NCBI RefSeq assembly: GCF_049800775.1
Contig: NZ_JBNAFR010000008.1
Coordinates: 1-64,000, forward strand
Reading direction: 5' to 3'
DNA: 64,000 bases
DNA from: Dinoroseobacter sp049800775
GTDB lineage: Bacteria; Pseudomonadota; Alphaproteobacteria; Rhodobacterales; Rhodobacteraceae
Positions 17,292 to 25,787 of this stretch are shown here, one piece after another. The number at the start of each line of letters is the position of its first letter. Position 1 is the stretch's first letter. A program made the translations under genes and the position numbers. The notes under the pieces are model-generated. The model saw only the letters and a program-made list of their open reading frames with translations, was not told the DNA's origin and did no database searches.

Positions 17292-19601
17292 ATGACCAAA
17301 CAGCGCGACACATTCGGGATCAGCCAGCCTGCGGCGCGGGTGGAGGATGTCCGGTTTCTGACCGGCGCGGGGCGCTATGTGGATGACATCGCGCCCGAGG
17401 GGGCGCTGCATGGGGTGGTGCTGCGCTCGATGGTGGCCCATGGGGCGATCACGGCGTTGGATGTGGCCGAGGCGGCGGCGATGCCGGGGGTTGCGCTGGT
17501 GCTGACGGGGGATGATCTGGCCGCGGCCGGGCTGCGCATGGACATGCAGGCGACGGTGATGCCGAACCGGGACGGGACGCGCGGGGCAGGGCCGGTACGG
17601 CCGCTGCTGGCGCAGGGGACGGTGCGGTTCGTGGGCGAGCCCATCGCCATGGTCTTTGCCGAGACGCTGGATCAGGCGCGGGACGCGGTGGAGGCGATCG
17701 CGCTGGAGATCGACGAGAAGCCCGCCAAGCTGGACACGGCACCGGGGGGTGCCGCGCTCCATGCGGAGGCCGGGGATAATGTGGCTTTCGACTGGGCCTG
17801 CGGCGAAGAGGCGGCGACCGAGGCGGCCTTTGCCCGCGCGGCGCATCGGGTCGGGCTGGTGGTTGAGGACAACCGGATCATCGTGAACTCCATGGAGCCG
17901 CGGGGCTGTTTTGCCGCGCTCGAGGAGGGGCGCCTGCATCTGTCCCATAACGGGCAGGGGGTCTGGACCATGAAGGCGCAGCTCTGCCGCAATCTGGGCC
18001 TGAGCGCCGAGGAGGTGCGGGTCACCAACCCGGATGTGGGCGGCGGTTTCGGAATGAAAGGCATGGCCTATCCCGAATACTTCGTGGTCGCCCATGCGGC
18101 GCGGGTGCTGGGCCGACCCTGCCGCTGGATGTCCGAGCGCACCGAGGCGATGCTGAGCGACAATGCGGGCCGGGATCTGGTCTCGGATGTGGAGCTGGCC
18201 TTTGACGCGGATCTCAAGCTGATCGGGTTCAAGGCGGACGTGCTCAGCAATCTCGGGGCCTATAACTCGCAATTCGCGCAGGCCATTCAGACCAGCCTCG
18301 CCATGAAGGTGATGACCGGCGTCTATGACGTGCAGGCCGCCTATATGCGGGTGCGCGGGATTTATACCAACACCACCCAGGTGGATGCCTATCGCGGGGC
18401 CGGACGGCCCGAGGCGATCTACACGCTGGAGCGGGCCATGGATCACGCGGCGCGCAGCCTGGGCGTGGATCCGTGGGAGCTGCGCAAGCGCTCGTTCATC
18501 ACGCCCGAGCAGATGCCCTATGCCGCCCCCTCGGGGGAGACCTATGACGTGGGCGCTTTCGCCCGGGTGCTCGACCGTGCGGGCGAAGAGGCGGATCGCG
18601 CTGGCTTTGCGGCGCGCAAGGCCGCGAGTGAGGCGGCGGGCAAGCTGCGCGGGCAGGGCCTGTGCTACTATATCGAGGCGATCCTCGGCGATCCGAGCGA
18701 AGGGGCCAAGATGGTCTTCGAGGAGGATGGCAGCGTCACGCTCTATGTGGGCACGCAATCGAACGGGCAGGGCCATGAGACGGTCTTCGTGCAGGTCCTG
18801 CACGAGATGACCGGCATCCCCGCCGACCGGATCCGTATCGTCCAAGGCGACAGCGACCTGATCGCCAAGGGCGGAGGCACGGGCGGTTCGCGCTCGGTCA
18901 CGGTCCAGAGCCAGGCGACCCGGGCCATGGTCGATGTGGCCATCGCGGCCTTTGCCCCTTTCCTCGCGGATCGCATGGGCGTGGAGGCGGCGGAGATCAC
19001 CTTTGACGAGGGCAGCTTCCGGGCCGAGGGCTCCAACGTGGTGATGACCATGATCGAGGCCGCCGAGGCGGCCCGCGCCGCTGGGGAGACCGCGCTGCTG
19101 ACCCATGAGGCCGAGACCACCCTGCCGGGGCGATCCTTTCCCAACGGGGCCCATGTCTGCGAGGTCGAGATCGATCCCGAGACCGGCGTGGTGGCCGTGG
19201 ACCGCTATACGGTGGTCGATGATTTCGGCGTGCTGATCAATCCGCTTCTGGCGGAGGGGCAGGTCCATGGCGGCGTGGCCCAGGGCATCGGGCAGGCGAT
19301 CACCGAGCATGTGGTCTATGACCCGGAGGGGCAGCTTCTGACGGCGAGCTTCATGGATTACGGCATGCCGCGCGCCGATGACGTGCCGATGATTGCCTTC
19401 TATACCGAGCCGGTGCCGTCCAAGAACAACGTGCTGGGCATGAAAGGCTGTGGCGAGGCCGGAACCGTCGGCGCGCTCGCTGCCGTGGCCAATGCGGTGC
19501 AGGACGCGGTCTGGGATCTGGGCCTGCGCAAGGTGGACATGCCCTTCACCCCCGCGCGCATGTGGGAGATGCTGGCCCAACCCCCCCACGCCGCCGAATA
19601 G
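17292..19601 (+). CDS. Molybdopterin-binding large subunit of a xanthine-dehydrogenase-family enzyme, orphan
   Basis: A 769-residue CoxL/CutL-type molybdo-hydroxylase large subunit. It opens with RVEDVRFLTGAGRYVDDI, carries VGGGFGMKG, the signature DAYRGAGRPEA (form II-like, without the CO-dehydrogenase cysteine), QSNGQGHE and the C-terminal GCGEAGTVGA with the catalytic Glu. The FAD (medium) and 2Fe-2S (small) subunit genes that normally flank it are absent. The substrate is unknown. The true CO dehydrogenase is the separate cluster at 41-49 kb. Confidence 0.88.
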   Translation: MTKQRDTFGISQPAARVEDVRFLTGAGRYVDDIAPEGALHGVVLRSMVAHGAITALDVAEAAAMPGVALVLTGDDLAAAGLRMDMQATVMPNRDGTRGAGPVRPLLAQGTVRFVGEPIAMVFAETLDQARDAVEAIALEIDEKPAKLDTAPGGAALHAEAGDNVAFDWACGEEAATEAAFARAAHRVGLVVEDNRIIVNSMEPRGCFAALEEGRLHLSHNGQGVWTMKAQLCRNLGLSAEEVRVTNPDVGGGFGMKGMAYPEYFVVAHAARVLGRPCRWMSERTEAMLSDNAGRDLVSDVELAFDADLKLIGFKADVLSNLGAYNSQFAQAIQTSLAMKVMTGVYDVQAAYMRVRGIYTNTTQVDAYRGAGRPEAIYTLERAMDHAARSLGVDPWELRKRSFITPEQMPYAAPSGETYDVGAFARVLDRAGEEADRAGFAARKAASEAAGKLRGQGLCYYIEAILGDPSEGAKMVFEEDGSVTLYVGTQSNGQGHETVFVQVLHEMTGIPADRIRIVQGDSDLIAKGGGTGGSRSVTVQSQATRAMVDVAIAAFAPFLADRMGVEAAEITFDEGSFRAEGSNVVMTMIEAAEAARAAGETALLTHEAETTLPGRSFPNGAHVCEVEIDPETGVVAVDRYTVVDDFGVLINPLLAEGQVHGGVAQGIGQAITEHVVYDPEGQLLTASFMDYGMPRADDVPMIAFYTEPVPSKNNVLGMKGCGEAGTVGALAAVANAVQDAVWDLGLRKVDMPFTPARMWEMLAQPPHAAE

Positions 19602-19611
19602 GTGGATCGGT

Positions 19612-19632
19612 GGCCCCGCCGTTGGCGGGGCC
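19612..19632 (+). other. Strong hairpin after the orphan molybdo-hydroxylase gene
   Basis: A perfect 9-bp stem GGCCCCGCC/GGCGGGGCC with loop GTT sits 10 nt after the stop. No U-run follows, so it is either a weak terminator or a 3'-end stabiliser. Confidence 0.5.
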
Positions 19633-19657
19633 GACCCGCGCGGGCTCCGCAGGTTTT

Positions 19658-19673
19658 GCATTAAGATTAATGC
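19658..19673. promoter_or_regulatory. Perfect palindrome GCATTAAGATTAATGC upstream of the DUF2235 gene
   Basis: Seven-bp arms flank a 2-bp centre, in an AT-rich stretch 131 bp upstream of the DUF2235 start. It is a candidate operator; no known regulator is assigned. Confidence 0.35.
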
Positions 19674-19803
19674 GCAAGTCGTTCACACATAAGTCTTTCC
19701 TGCGCGCGCCGATTGTTCGCAAATCCGTGTGCTCACGGGCCGCACACGGCCCTGTGCTCGGTCTGTTCTTTACTTAACCTTTCGGGACTACAATCTTGGA
19801 GGT

Positions 19804-20898
19804 ATGAGGACACCTGCCCCGAACCCGGCGGCGCGCCCCGCCCATGTCCCCACGGACCATATCGTCATTCTCGACGGGACGATGTCCTCGTTCATGCCCG
19901 GACGCGAGACCAATGCCGGGCTGGCCTACAAGCTGATCCGTGACCGCCGCGACCCCCATGTCACCCTGTTCTACGAGCCGGGGATCCAGTGGCAGGGCTG
20001 GCGCCGGTCCATCGAGGTGATCGCCGGGATCGGCATCAACCGGCAGATCCGCCGCGCTTATCGGTTTCTTGCCCATCGCTATCGCCCGGGGGACCGGATC
20101 TTTCTCATGGGCTATTCGCGCGGCGCCTATGCGGTGCGCTCGCTGGCGGGGCTGATCGACCGCTTTGGCCTGATCCGGCCCGAGGCCGCGACCGCGCAGC
20201 GGGTGCGCCAGCTCTATGCCTATTACCAGGAACGCCGGGACAGCCGCTTTGCCGAGCGGTTTGCCGACCGCTATTGCCACCGGAAGGTGGAGATCGAGAT
20301 GGTCGGGGTCTGGGACACGGTCAAGGCGCTGGGCATCCAGATGCCGGTGCTGCGGCGGCTCGCGCCCATGGCCAGCGCGTTTCACTCGGATCAGCTCAGC
20401 GGCGCGGTCAAGCACGGCTTCCACGCGCTGGCCCTGAACGAGCGGCGCCGGGCCTTTGCCCCGGTCCTGTGGCATTGCCCGCCGGGCTGGAACGGCCATG
20501 TGGAGCAGGTCTGGTTCCGTGGCACCCATGGGGATATCGGCGGGCAGCTGGCCGGGTTCTCTGCCGCGCGGCCCCTCGCCAATATTCCCTTCGTCTGGAT
20601 GCTGGAGCAGGCCGAGGCCTGCGGGCTGCGCCTGCCCGATGGCTGGCAGGACCGCTTCCCGCGCGATGCCAATGCGCCCTCCATGGGCTCCTGGCGCAGC
20701 TGGGGAAAGCTGTTCGTGCGGCGCCGGGCGCGCCGGGTGGGGGTGGACCGCTCCGAGAGCCTGCATGAGAGCGTGCCGCGTCGCCGCCGGATCCCGCCCC
20801 TGGGCGCGCTGGCCACGGCGGCGGGCCAGAGCCTTGCCGCCATCCTGCCGCGCGGGCGCGCCGCCCGTCCCGCGCCGGAGCGGATCTCCCACCGCTGA
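19804..20898 (+). CDS. DUF2235-domain alpha/beta hydrolase
   Basis: A 364-residue protein of the DUF2235 family (phospholipase/lipase-like; some members are type VI secretion effectors). It shows an N-terminal strand with Asp (VILDGTMSS), the nucleophile elbow GYSRGAYAVRSLAGLI (Ser about residue 105), VWDTVKALG, and the HGDIGG histidine/aspartate block. There is no signal peptide and no T6SS gene nearby, so an effector role is not supported here. ATG 19804 follows TTGGAGGT. A basic C-terminal tail (residues 300-364) is unlike the core family. Confidence 0.75.
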   Translation: MRTPAPNPAARPAHVPTDHIVILDGTMSSFMPGRETNAGLAYKLIRDRRDPHVTLFYEPGIQWQGWRRSIEVIAGIGINRQIRRAYRFLAHRYRPGDRIFLMGYSRGAYAVRSLAGLIDRFGLIRPEAATAQRVRQLYAYYQERRDSRFAERFADRYCHRKVEIEMVGVWDTVKALGIQMPVLRRLAPMASAFHSDQLSGAVKHGFHALALNERRRAFAPVLWHCPPGWNGHVEQVWFRGTHGDIGGQLAGFSAARPLANIPFVWMLEQAEACGLRLPDGWQDRFPRDANAPSMGSWRSWGKLFVRRRARRVGVDRSESLHESVPRRRRIPPLGALATAAGQSLAAILPRGRAARPAPERISHR

Positions 20899-20974
20899 GC
20901 CGGCCCTGGCCCTGCGGCGGTTTTACCCGATCTGTCAGGATGGCTTGACGGGCTGGGCAAACTTCCCGACAGTC

Positions 20975-21170
20975 GCCCCCGATGGTTCCCGGAGGCCAAA
21001 GGCCAGGCCGGGATGAAAAGGGAATACGGTGAGGAGGAGCCAAGCGGCGCCAAATCCGTAACTGCCCCCGCAACTGTGAGCGGCGAGCGACCCCGATGAT
21101 CACCACTGAGCGACCGCGCTCGGGAAGGATCGGGCGAGCCCGGACCCGCGAGTCAGGAGACCTGCCATCG
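20975..21170 (+). promoter_or_regulatory. Cobalamin (B12) riboswitch
   Basis: The aptamer's conserved pieces occur in order: GATGGTTCCC with the P2/P3 strands, GGGAATACGGTG, the central ACTGCCCCCGCAACTGT, GAGCGAC, the CCACTG peripheral segment, GGGAAGGATCGGGCGAG, and the B12 box AGTCAGGAGACCTGCC near the 3' end. It lies on the plus strand directly upstream of the DUF1636/ABC transporter operon. Bound adenosylcobalamin would be expected to repress the operon. Confidence 0.95.
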
Positions 21171-21287
21171 CTGACGTAACTTCAACCCGGGCGGGGTGTC
21201 CGGACAGGAGGCTATGATGGTGAGACGGGTCGCTCCGTTTCGATATCCCGGTCCGACGCACGCCCCTGGGCGATCGCGGAGGGCGAT

Positions 21288-21698
21288 ATGGCAACCCCAA
21301 CCCATAGAATCACGGTCTGCACGTCGTGCCGACACAAGGGCAGTGACTGCCGCCCGGGCTATGAACTGATCGCCCGGCTGCGCGCGGCCATCGCGGCGGC
21401 GGGCGACAGCGTGCCCGAGAGTTTCGAGATTTCCGGCGTGGCCTGCATGGCGGGCTGCGAGCGGCCCTGCACCGTGGCCTATCACGGCACGCGCAAGGCG
21501 ACCTATCTGTTTGGCGACATCGAACCGGACGTGGATATCGACGATCTGGTGGCTTTTGCCCGGCAATACGCGGTGCTCGGCGATGGCTGGTGTTCCTCGG
21601 TGGATCGGCCGGGCAAGCTGCGGCGCACCACGCTGGCACGGGTGCCGGCGGCGATCATCGCGCTGGAAGAGGCGGCCCCCGGGCAGCGCGCATCATGA
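21288..21698 (+). CDS. DUF1636 thioredoxin-like ferredoxin-type metal-binding protein
   Basis: A 136-residue soluble protein with cysteines in the pattern CTSCRHKGSDC and ACMAGCERPC, as expected for a thioredoxin-fold 2Fe-2S or metal-binding DUF1636 protein. It is the first gene after the B12 riboswitch, so its role should relate to cobalt or cobalamin acquisition. ATG 21288 follows GCGGAGGG. Its stop overlaps the ABC ATPase start (ATGA), showing translational coupling. Confidence 0.82.
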   Translation: MATPTHRITVCTSCRHKGSDCRPGYELIARLRAAIAAAGDSVPESFEISGVACMAGCERPCTVAYHGTRKATYLFGDIEPDVDIDDLVAFARQYAVLGDGWCSSVDRPGKLRRTTLARVPAAIIALEEAAPGQRAS

Positions 21699-22477
21699 GC
21701 GCCGCAGATCTGAGCGCCGACGGGATCAGCTGGGCCCCGCGCCGGGCGGACCCGCTGTTGGTGCATCCTACAAGCTTTCACGTGCCTGCGGGCGATGTGC
21801 TGGGCGTGGTCGGGCCGAACGGGGCGGGCAAGTCGACGCTGTTGCGAATGATCTACCGCTTCCAGCGACCCGCCACCGGACGGATCCGGGTGGGGGGCGC
21901 GGATCTCTGGGAGATCTCGCCACGCGAGGCCGCGCGCAAGGTCGCGGCGGTCCTGCAGGAGCATGCGTCGTCCTTCGGGCTGACCGTGCGCGAAGTGGTG
22001 GCGCTGGGCCGCACGCCCTTTCGATCGGGGCTGGCCAGAACCGGGGCGCGGGATGCGGAAAAGGTCGAGGCGGCGCTGGCGCAGCTGCACCTGACCGGGC
22101 TGGCCGAGCGCGATCTCGCCACGCTCTCAGGCGGCGAGCGGCAGCGCGTGATGGTGGCGCGCGCCCTCGCGCAGGAGCCGCAGGTGCTGGTCCTCGACGA
22201 GCCGACCAACCATCTCGACATCCGTCACCAGCTCGAGGTGCTGGCCCTGATCCGCAATCTCGACCTGACGATCATCGTCTCGCTGCATGATCTGAACATG
22301 GCCGCCGAGATCTGCGACCAGATCCTGCTGCTGGAGGCGGGCTGGACCCGCGGTTTCGGCACCCCCGATCAAGTGCTGACCGAGACGGCCGTGTCCCACG
22401 CGTTCCGGGTCGAGGCCCGGCGCGAACGGCTCGACCCGAGCAACAGCCAACATCTTTCCTTTCACCTTCCTTCCTGA
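21695..22477 (+). CDS. ABC transporter ATPase, BtuD/FecE type
   Basis: A 260-residue ABC ATPase. Walker A is GPNGAGKST, the Q-loop AAVLQEHASS, signature LSGGERQRV, Walker B VLVLDEP and H-loop SLHDLNM. The family imports cobalamin or iron chelates; the B12 riboswitch points to a corrinoid. It is co-transcribed with the binding-protein and permease genes that follow. Confidence 0.92.
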   Translation: MSAADLSADGISWAPRRADPLLVHPTSFHVPAGDVLGVVGPNGAGKSTLLRMIYRFQRPATGRIRVGGADLWEISPREAARKVAAVLQEHASSFGLTVREVVALGRTPFRSGLARTGARDAEKVEAALAQLHLTGLAERDLATLSGGERQRVMVARALAQEPQVLVLDEPTNHLDIRHQLEVLALIRNLDLTIIVSLHDLNMAAEICDQILLLEAGWTRGFGTPDQVLTETAVSHAFRVEARRERLDPSNSQHLSFHLPS

Positions 22478-22488
22478 CTGAAGACCCC

Positions 22489-23424
22489 ATGAAACTGACA
22501 TTGACGCTCCTCGCCACGACCCTGCTGACCCCTGCCGCGCTGGCCGAGACCACCGTGCAAAGCTGCGACCGCGAGGTCACCTTTGACGCCCCGCCCAAGG
22601 CGGCCGTTTCCCATGATGTGAACCTGACCGAGATGATGCTGGTCCTCGGGCTGGCGGAACGGATGGTCGGCTATACGGGCATCTCGGGCTGGAAAACCCT
22701 GGATGAGACCATGCGCTCGGGCGTCGAGGCCTTGCCCGAGCTGGCCGAGAAATACCCGACCAAGGAGGTGCTGATCGGGGCCGATGCGGATTTCTTCTTT
22801 GCCGGGTGGAATTACGGTATGCGGGTTGGCGGCGATGTCACGCCCGAGACCCTCGCGCCCTTCGGCATCCCGGTCTATGAGCTGACCGAGAGCTGCATCC
22901 ATATCTCTGAAAAAGGTCCGGCCAGCATGGAGGACATGTATGCTGACCTGCGCAATCTGGGCGCCATTTTCGGGGTGCCGGAGCGGGCCGAGGTGCTGAT
23001 CGCGGGCTATGAGGCGGATCTCGCAGCCTTCACCGCCGATCTGCCAGCGTTGGCCGAAGCCCCCCGGGTCTTTGTCTATGACAGCGGCGAGGATGTGCCC
23101 TTTACCGCCGGGCGCTATGCCATGCCCAACGCTCTGATCGAGGCGGCAGGTGGCACCAACATCATGAATGATTTCGAGAAAAGCTGGGCCACCGTCGGTT
23201 GGGAGGCCGTGGTAGAGCGCAACCCGGAGGTCATCGTGATCGTCAATTACGGCTCGGTCACCGCCGAGGAGAAGCGCGCCTTCCTGCGATCCAATCCGGC
23301 CTTCGCCGAGATCGACGCAGTGAAGAACGACCGCTTTGTGACGCTCGAATATGTCGAGGCCACGCCGGGGCCGCGCAATATCGCGGCGGTCAAGACCCTC
23401 GCCGCCGCCTTCCGCGCCGAGTGA
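22489..23424 (+). CDS. Periplasmic binding protein, BtuF/FecB type
   Basis: A 311-residue exported solute-binding protein. The signal peptide ends at about residue 19 (AALAE). It has the two-lobed cluster A-II architecture of B12/siderophore-binding proteins, with NLTEMMLVLGLAERMVGYTG in lobe 1 and GWEAVVERNPEVIVIV in lobe 2. The B12 riboswitch suggests a corrinoid ligand; a siderophore cannot be excluded. No TonB-dependent receptor gene is adjacent. Confidence 0.88.
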   Translation: MKLTLTLLATTLLTPAALAETTVQSCDREVTFDAPPKAAVSHDVNLTEMMLVLGLAERMVGYTGISGWKTLDETMRSGVEALPELAEKYPTKEVLIGADADFFFAGWNYGMRVGGDVTPETLAPFGIPVYELTESCIHISEKGPASMEDMYADLRNLGAIFGVPERAEVLIAGYEADLAAFTADLPALAEAPRVFVYDSGEDVPFTAGRYAMPNALIEAAGGTNIMNDFEKSWATVGWEAVVERNPEVIVIVNYGSVTAEEKRAFLRSNPAFAEIDAVKNDRFVTLEYVEATPGPRNIAAVKTLAAAFRAE

Positions 23425-23429
23425 GCGAC

Positions 23430-24476
23430 ATGGCGCGATCCGCCCCGGTCCGGCGCGCGCGGGCGGCGCTGTTCCCGCTGGCCATGGTGGCCGGGGGCGT
23501 GGCGCTGATCCTGTCGGTCTATGCTGCCGTGAGCCTCGGGGCGATCTCGATCTCGGCGCCGGTGGTCTGGGGCGTTCTGGCCAACCAGATCGTGCCGGGC
23601 GCGGTGCCGGTGGACTGGTCGGCGGGGCGCGAGGCGATCGTCTGGGACATCCGCTTTCCCCGGGCATTGCTGGCCTGCTGCGTGGGTGCGGGTCTGGCCA
23701 TGGTGGGCGCGAGCCTGCAGGCGGTCACCCGCAACCCGCTCGCCGATCCGCATCTGCTGGGCATTTCGGCGGGGGCGGCCTTTGGGGCGATCCTCGCGCT
23801 GTTGCATACGGGGCTGTTTCTCGGGCTGCTGACCGTGCCGCTGCTGGCCTTTCTGGGCGCGCTGGGGGCGACGCTGCTGGTGCTGGCGGTGTCACAATTC
23901 GCCTCCGCCACCAGTGCGGACCGGCTGATCCTGGCCGGGGTTGCGGTGTCCTTCATCGTGATGTCCCTGGCCAATATGCTGATTTTCCTCGGAGATCCCC
24001 GGGCGAGCCACACGGTGGTCTTCTGGATGCTGGGCGGGCTTGGGCTGGCGCAATGGGATCAGCTGATCTTTCCCTTCGCGATCCTGCTGGTCGGGGGGGC
24101 CTATCTGTGGCTGAACGCGCGCAATCTCAACGCGATGACCATCGGCGATGAGACGGCCTCGACCCTCGGGATCCCGGTGGCGCGGTTTCGGCTGTCGGTT
24201 TTCGTGATGGGCGCGCTGGTCACCGGGGCGATGGTGGCGTTTTCCGGGATCATCGGCTTTGTCGGGCTGATGGTGCCCCATATCGTGCGGCTGGTGGTGG
24301 GGGGCGATTACGCGCGGGTCCTGCCGATTTCGGCGCTTCTGGGGGCGGTGTTCCTGCTCTGGGCGGATATCTGTGCGCGGCTGGTCATGGCCCCGGACGA
24401 GATGCCCATCGGGGTGGTCACCGGCCTGATCGGGGGCAGCTTCTTCATCTGGCTCCTGCGCCGCCGGTTGGGGTGA
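23430..24476 (+). CDS. FecCD-family ABC permease, BtuC-like
   Basis: About 348 residues, with roughly nine to ten transmembrane helices. It contains the family segments DIRFPRALLACCVGAGLAMVG, RNPLADPHLLGISAGAA and FVGLMVPHIVRLVVG. It completes the riboswitch-controlled importer. ATG 23430 is preferred; an in-frame GTG at 23421 overlaps the binding-protein stop and would add MSD. Confidence 0.92.
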   Translation: MARSAPVRRARAALFPLAMVAGGVALILSVYAAVSLGAISISAPVVWGVLANQIVPGAVPVDWSAGREAIVWDIRFPRALLACCVGAGLAMVGASLQAVTRNPLADPHLLGISAGAAFGAILALLHTGLFLGLLTVPLLAFLGALGATLLVLAVSQFASATSADRLILAGVAVSFIVMSLANMLIFLGDPRASHTVVFWMLGGLGLAQWDQLIFPFAILLVGGAYLWLNARNLNAMTIGDETASTLGIPVARFRLSVFVMGALVTGAMVAFSGIIGFVGLMVPHIVRLVVGGDYARVLPISALLGAVFLLWADICARLVMAPDEMPIGVVTGLIGGSFFIWLLRRRLG

Positions 24477-24480
24477 GGGG

Positions 24481-24529
24481 GCCGCGATTTCAAATCGCGG
24501 CCCGGGCGCGCAGCCTGTAGGCTGCGCGC
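24481..24529 (+). other. Two tandem perfect hairpins in the operon
   Basis: GCCGCGATTT-C-AAATCGCGGC (24481-24501) is followed by GCGCGCAGCC-TGTA-GGCTGCGCGC (24506-24529). Both are 10-bp perfect inverted repeats. No U-run follows, and they separate the permease gene from the ModA-like gene, so attenuation or differential mRNA stability is plausible. Confidence 0.7.
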
Positions 24530-24548
24530 AACGCAAAAGGACAGCGGA

Positions 24549-25241
24549 ATGCCCCAGCCGGAGATTGAATTCATCCTACCCGTGGCCCTGCGCGAGGTCA
24601 TGGATGTGCTCGGTCCAGCCTTCGAAGCCGAGACCGGTCACCGCCTGCGGATCACCCATATGCTCAACCCCGAGGTGCCGGGGCACGTGGCGACGGGCGC
24701 GGCCTGGGATATCGCGATCACAAACCCGGTCTATGTGGCGCAGATCATCGCGGCGGGGCACAGCCCCGCAGGCAGCCATCGCCCGTTGGGCCGCGCCCCG
24801 CTGAGCTTCGCCGCGCGGGGACCGGCCAGCGCACCGGCGGTGACCGACCCGGCCCGGATCGCGGCGGTGATCCTCGGGGCCAGGCGCATCGGGCTGACCG
24901 ATCAGGGCACGAGCGGCGCGCAGTTTCGCGCCCTGGCCCGGGTCCTCGGGGTGGCAGAGCAGGTGGCCGACCGGCTCTGCGGGCTCGAAGGGGGCGGGCC
25001 CATGCGCGCCCTCAAGGCGGGGGAGGTTGACCTCGCGGTGCTGCCCCTGACCAATATCGCCCCGGTGCCGGGTGTCCATGCGGTTGCGATCTGTCCCGAA
25101 GCGCTGGAGGTTCATGTGGACCTGTCCCTCTGCCTCAGCCACGAGGCGTCAGAGGCGGCACAGGGGCTGGCAGCCTGGCTGACGGATCCGGCGCGTGACG
25201 GGGCGCTGGCGACACTGGGTGCGCGGCGCTTTGGGCCCTAG
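24549..25241 (+). CDS. ModA-like substrate-binding protein lacking a signal peptide
   Basis: A 230-residue protein of the type II periplasmic-binding fold related to molybdate-binding ModA. Segments such as VMDVLGPAFEAETGHRLRI, DIAITNP, RIGLTDQGTSGAQF and LAVLPLTNI fit the family. The N-terminus (MPQPEIEFILPVAL) is not an export signal, so the protein is probably cytoplasmic. The ligand is unknown. It may belong to the B12-controlled operon, beyond two hairpins. Confidence 0.65.
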   Translation: MPQPEIEFILPVALREVMDVLGPAFEAETGHRLRITHMLNPEVPGHVATGAAWDIAITNPVYVAQIIAAGHSPAGSHRPLGRAPLSFAARGPASAPAVTDPARIAAVILGARRIGLTDQGTSGAQFRALARVLGVAEQVADRLCGLEGGGPMRALKAGEVDLAVLPLTNIAPVPGVHAVAICPEALEVHVDLSLCLSHEASEAAQGLAAWLTDPARDGALATLGARRFGP

Positions 25242-25250
25242 GCCCCGGGG

Positions 25251-25718
25251 TCAGCCATCCATGATCAGGCAGGTGGTGGTGCCGGTGGCATAGAGCTTGC
25301 CATCTGCGACCCCGCGGATTTCGCCATGGGCCGTGGCGGTTGTGCGTCCGCCATGATCGATCAGCCCCTCGGCAGTGATCTCGACCCCCGGGCGCAGGGC
25401 GCGGGTGATGTTGATCTTGTATTCCAGCGTTGTGTAGAACCGCCCCTTGGGCACGAGGGTCATCACCGCGCAGGCCATGCAACTGTCCAGCAGCGTGCCA
25501 TACCAGCCGCCATGCACCCCGCCCATCGGGTTGCAATGGGCCTCGGAGGGCGCGCCGGTGAAGACCACGCGGCCCGTCTCGACAGAGGTCAGCCGGTATC
25601 CCAGCCCGACCGAGATCGGCGGGCGGGGGAGGTCCCCGCGCAGCATGCCCTGCATGAACTCGAGTCCCGAGAGCGAGAGCAGCGTCTCGCGATCCACCAC
25701 GGCGAAGTTGTCGGTCAT
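25251..25718 (-). CDS. PaaI-family hotdog thioesterase
   Basis: A 155-residue hotdog-fold protein. The PaaI-type signature HCNPMGGVHGGWYGTLLDSCMACAV is present (in pieces: NPMGGVHGG, LLDSCMA), followed by LEYKINITRAL. It would hydrolyse an acyl-CoA of unknown chain. ATG 25718 follows GGGGGGATC. It is convergent with the ModA-like gene (9 bp apart). Confidence 0.82.
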   Translation of the reverse strand: MTDNFAVVDRETLLSLSGLEFMQGMLRGDLPRPPISVGLGYRLTSVETGRVVFTGAPSEAHCNPMGGVHGGWYGTLLDSCMACAVMTLVPKGRFYTTLEYKINITRALRPGVEITAEGLIDHGGRTTATAHGEIRGVADGKLYATGTTTCLIMDG

Positions 25719-25787
25719 GATCCCCCCGGTTTTGCCTGCCCGCAAATGCTAGGCAGTGCGGCGGGGCGGGGCAGCCGTGACGTTACG

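Noticed and set aside
17292..19601. Second CO dehydrogenase
   Set aside because: The signature is AYRGAGR, without the Cu-ligand cysteine, and no CoxM/CoxS genes adjoin it; it is a related hydroxylase of unknown substrate.
19804..20898. DUF2235 protein as a type VI secretion effector
   Set aside because: No VgrG, PAAR, adaptor or immunity-like gene is near; only the hydrolase domain is supported.
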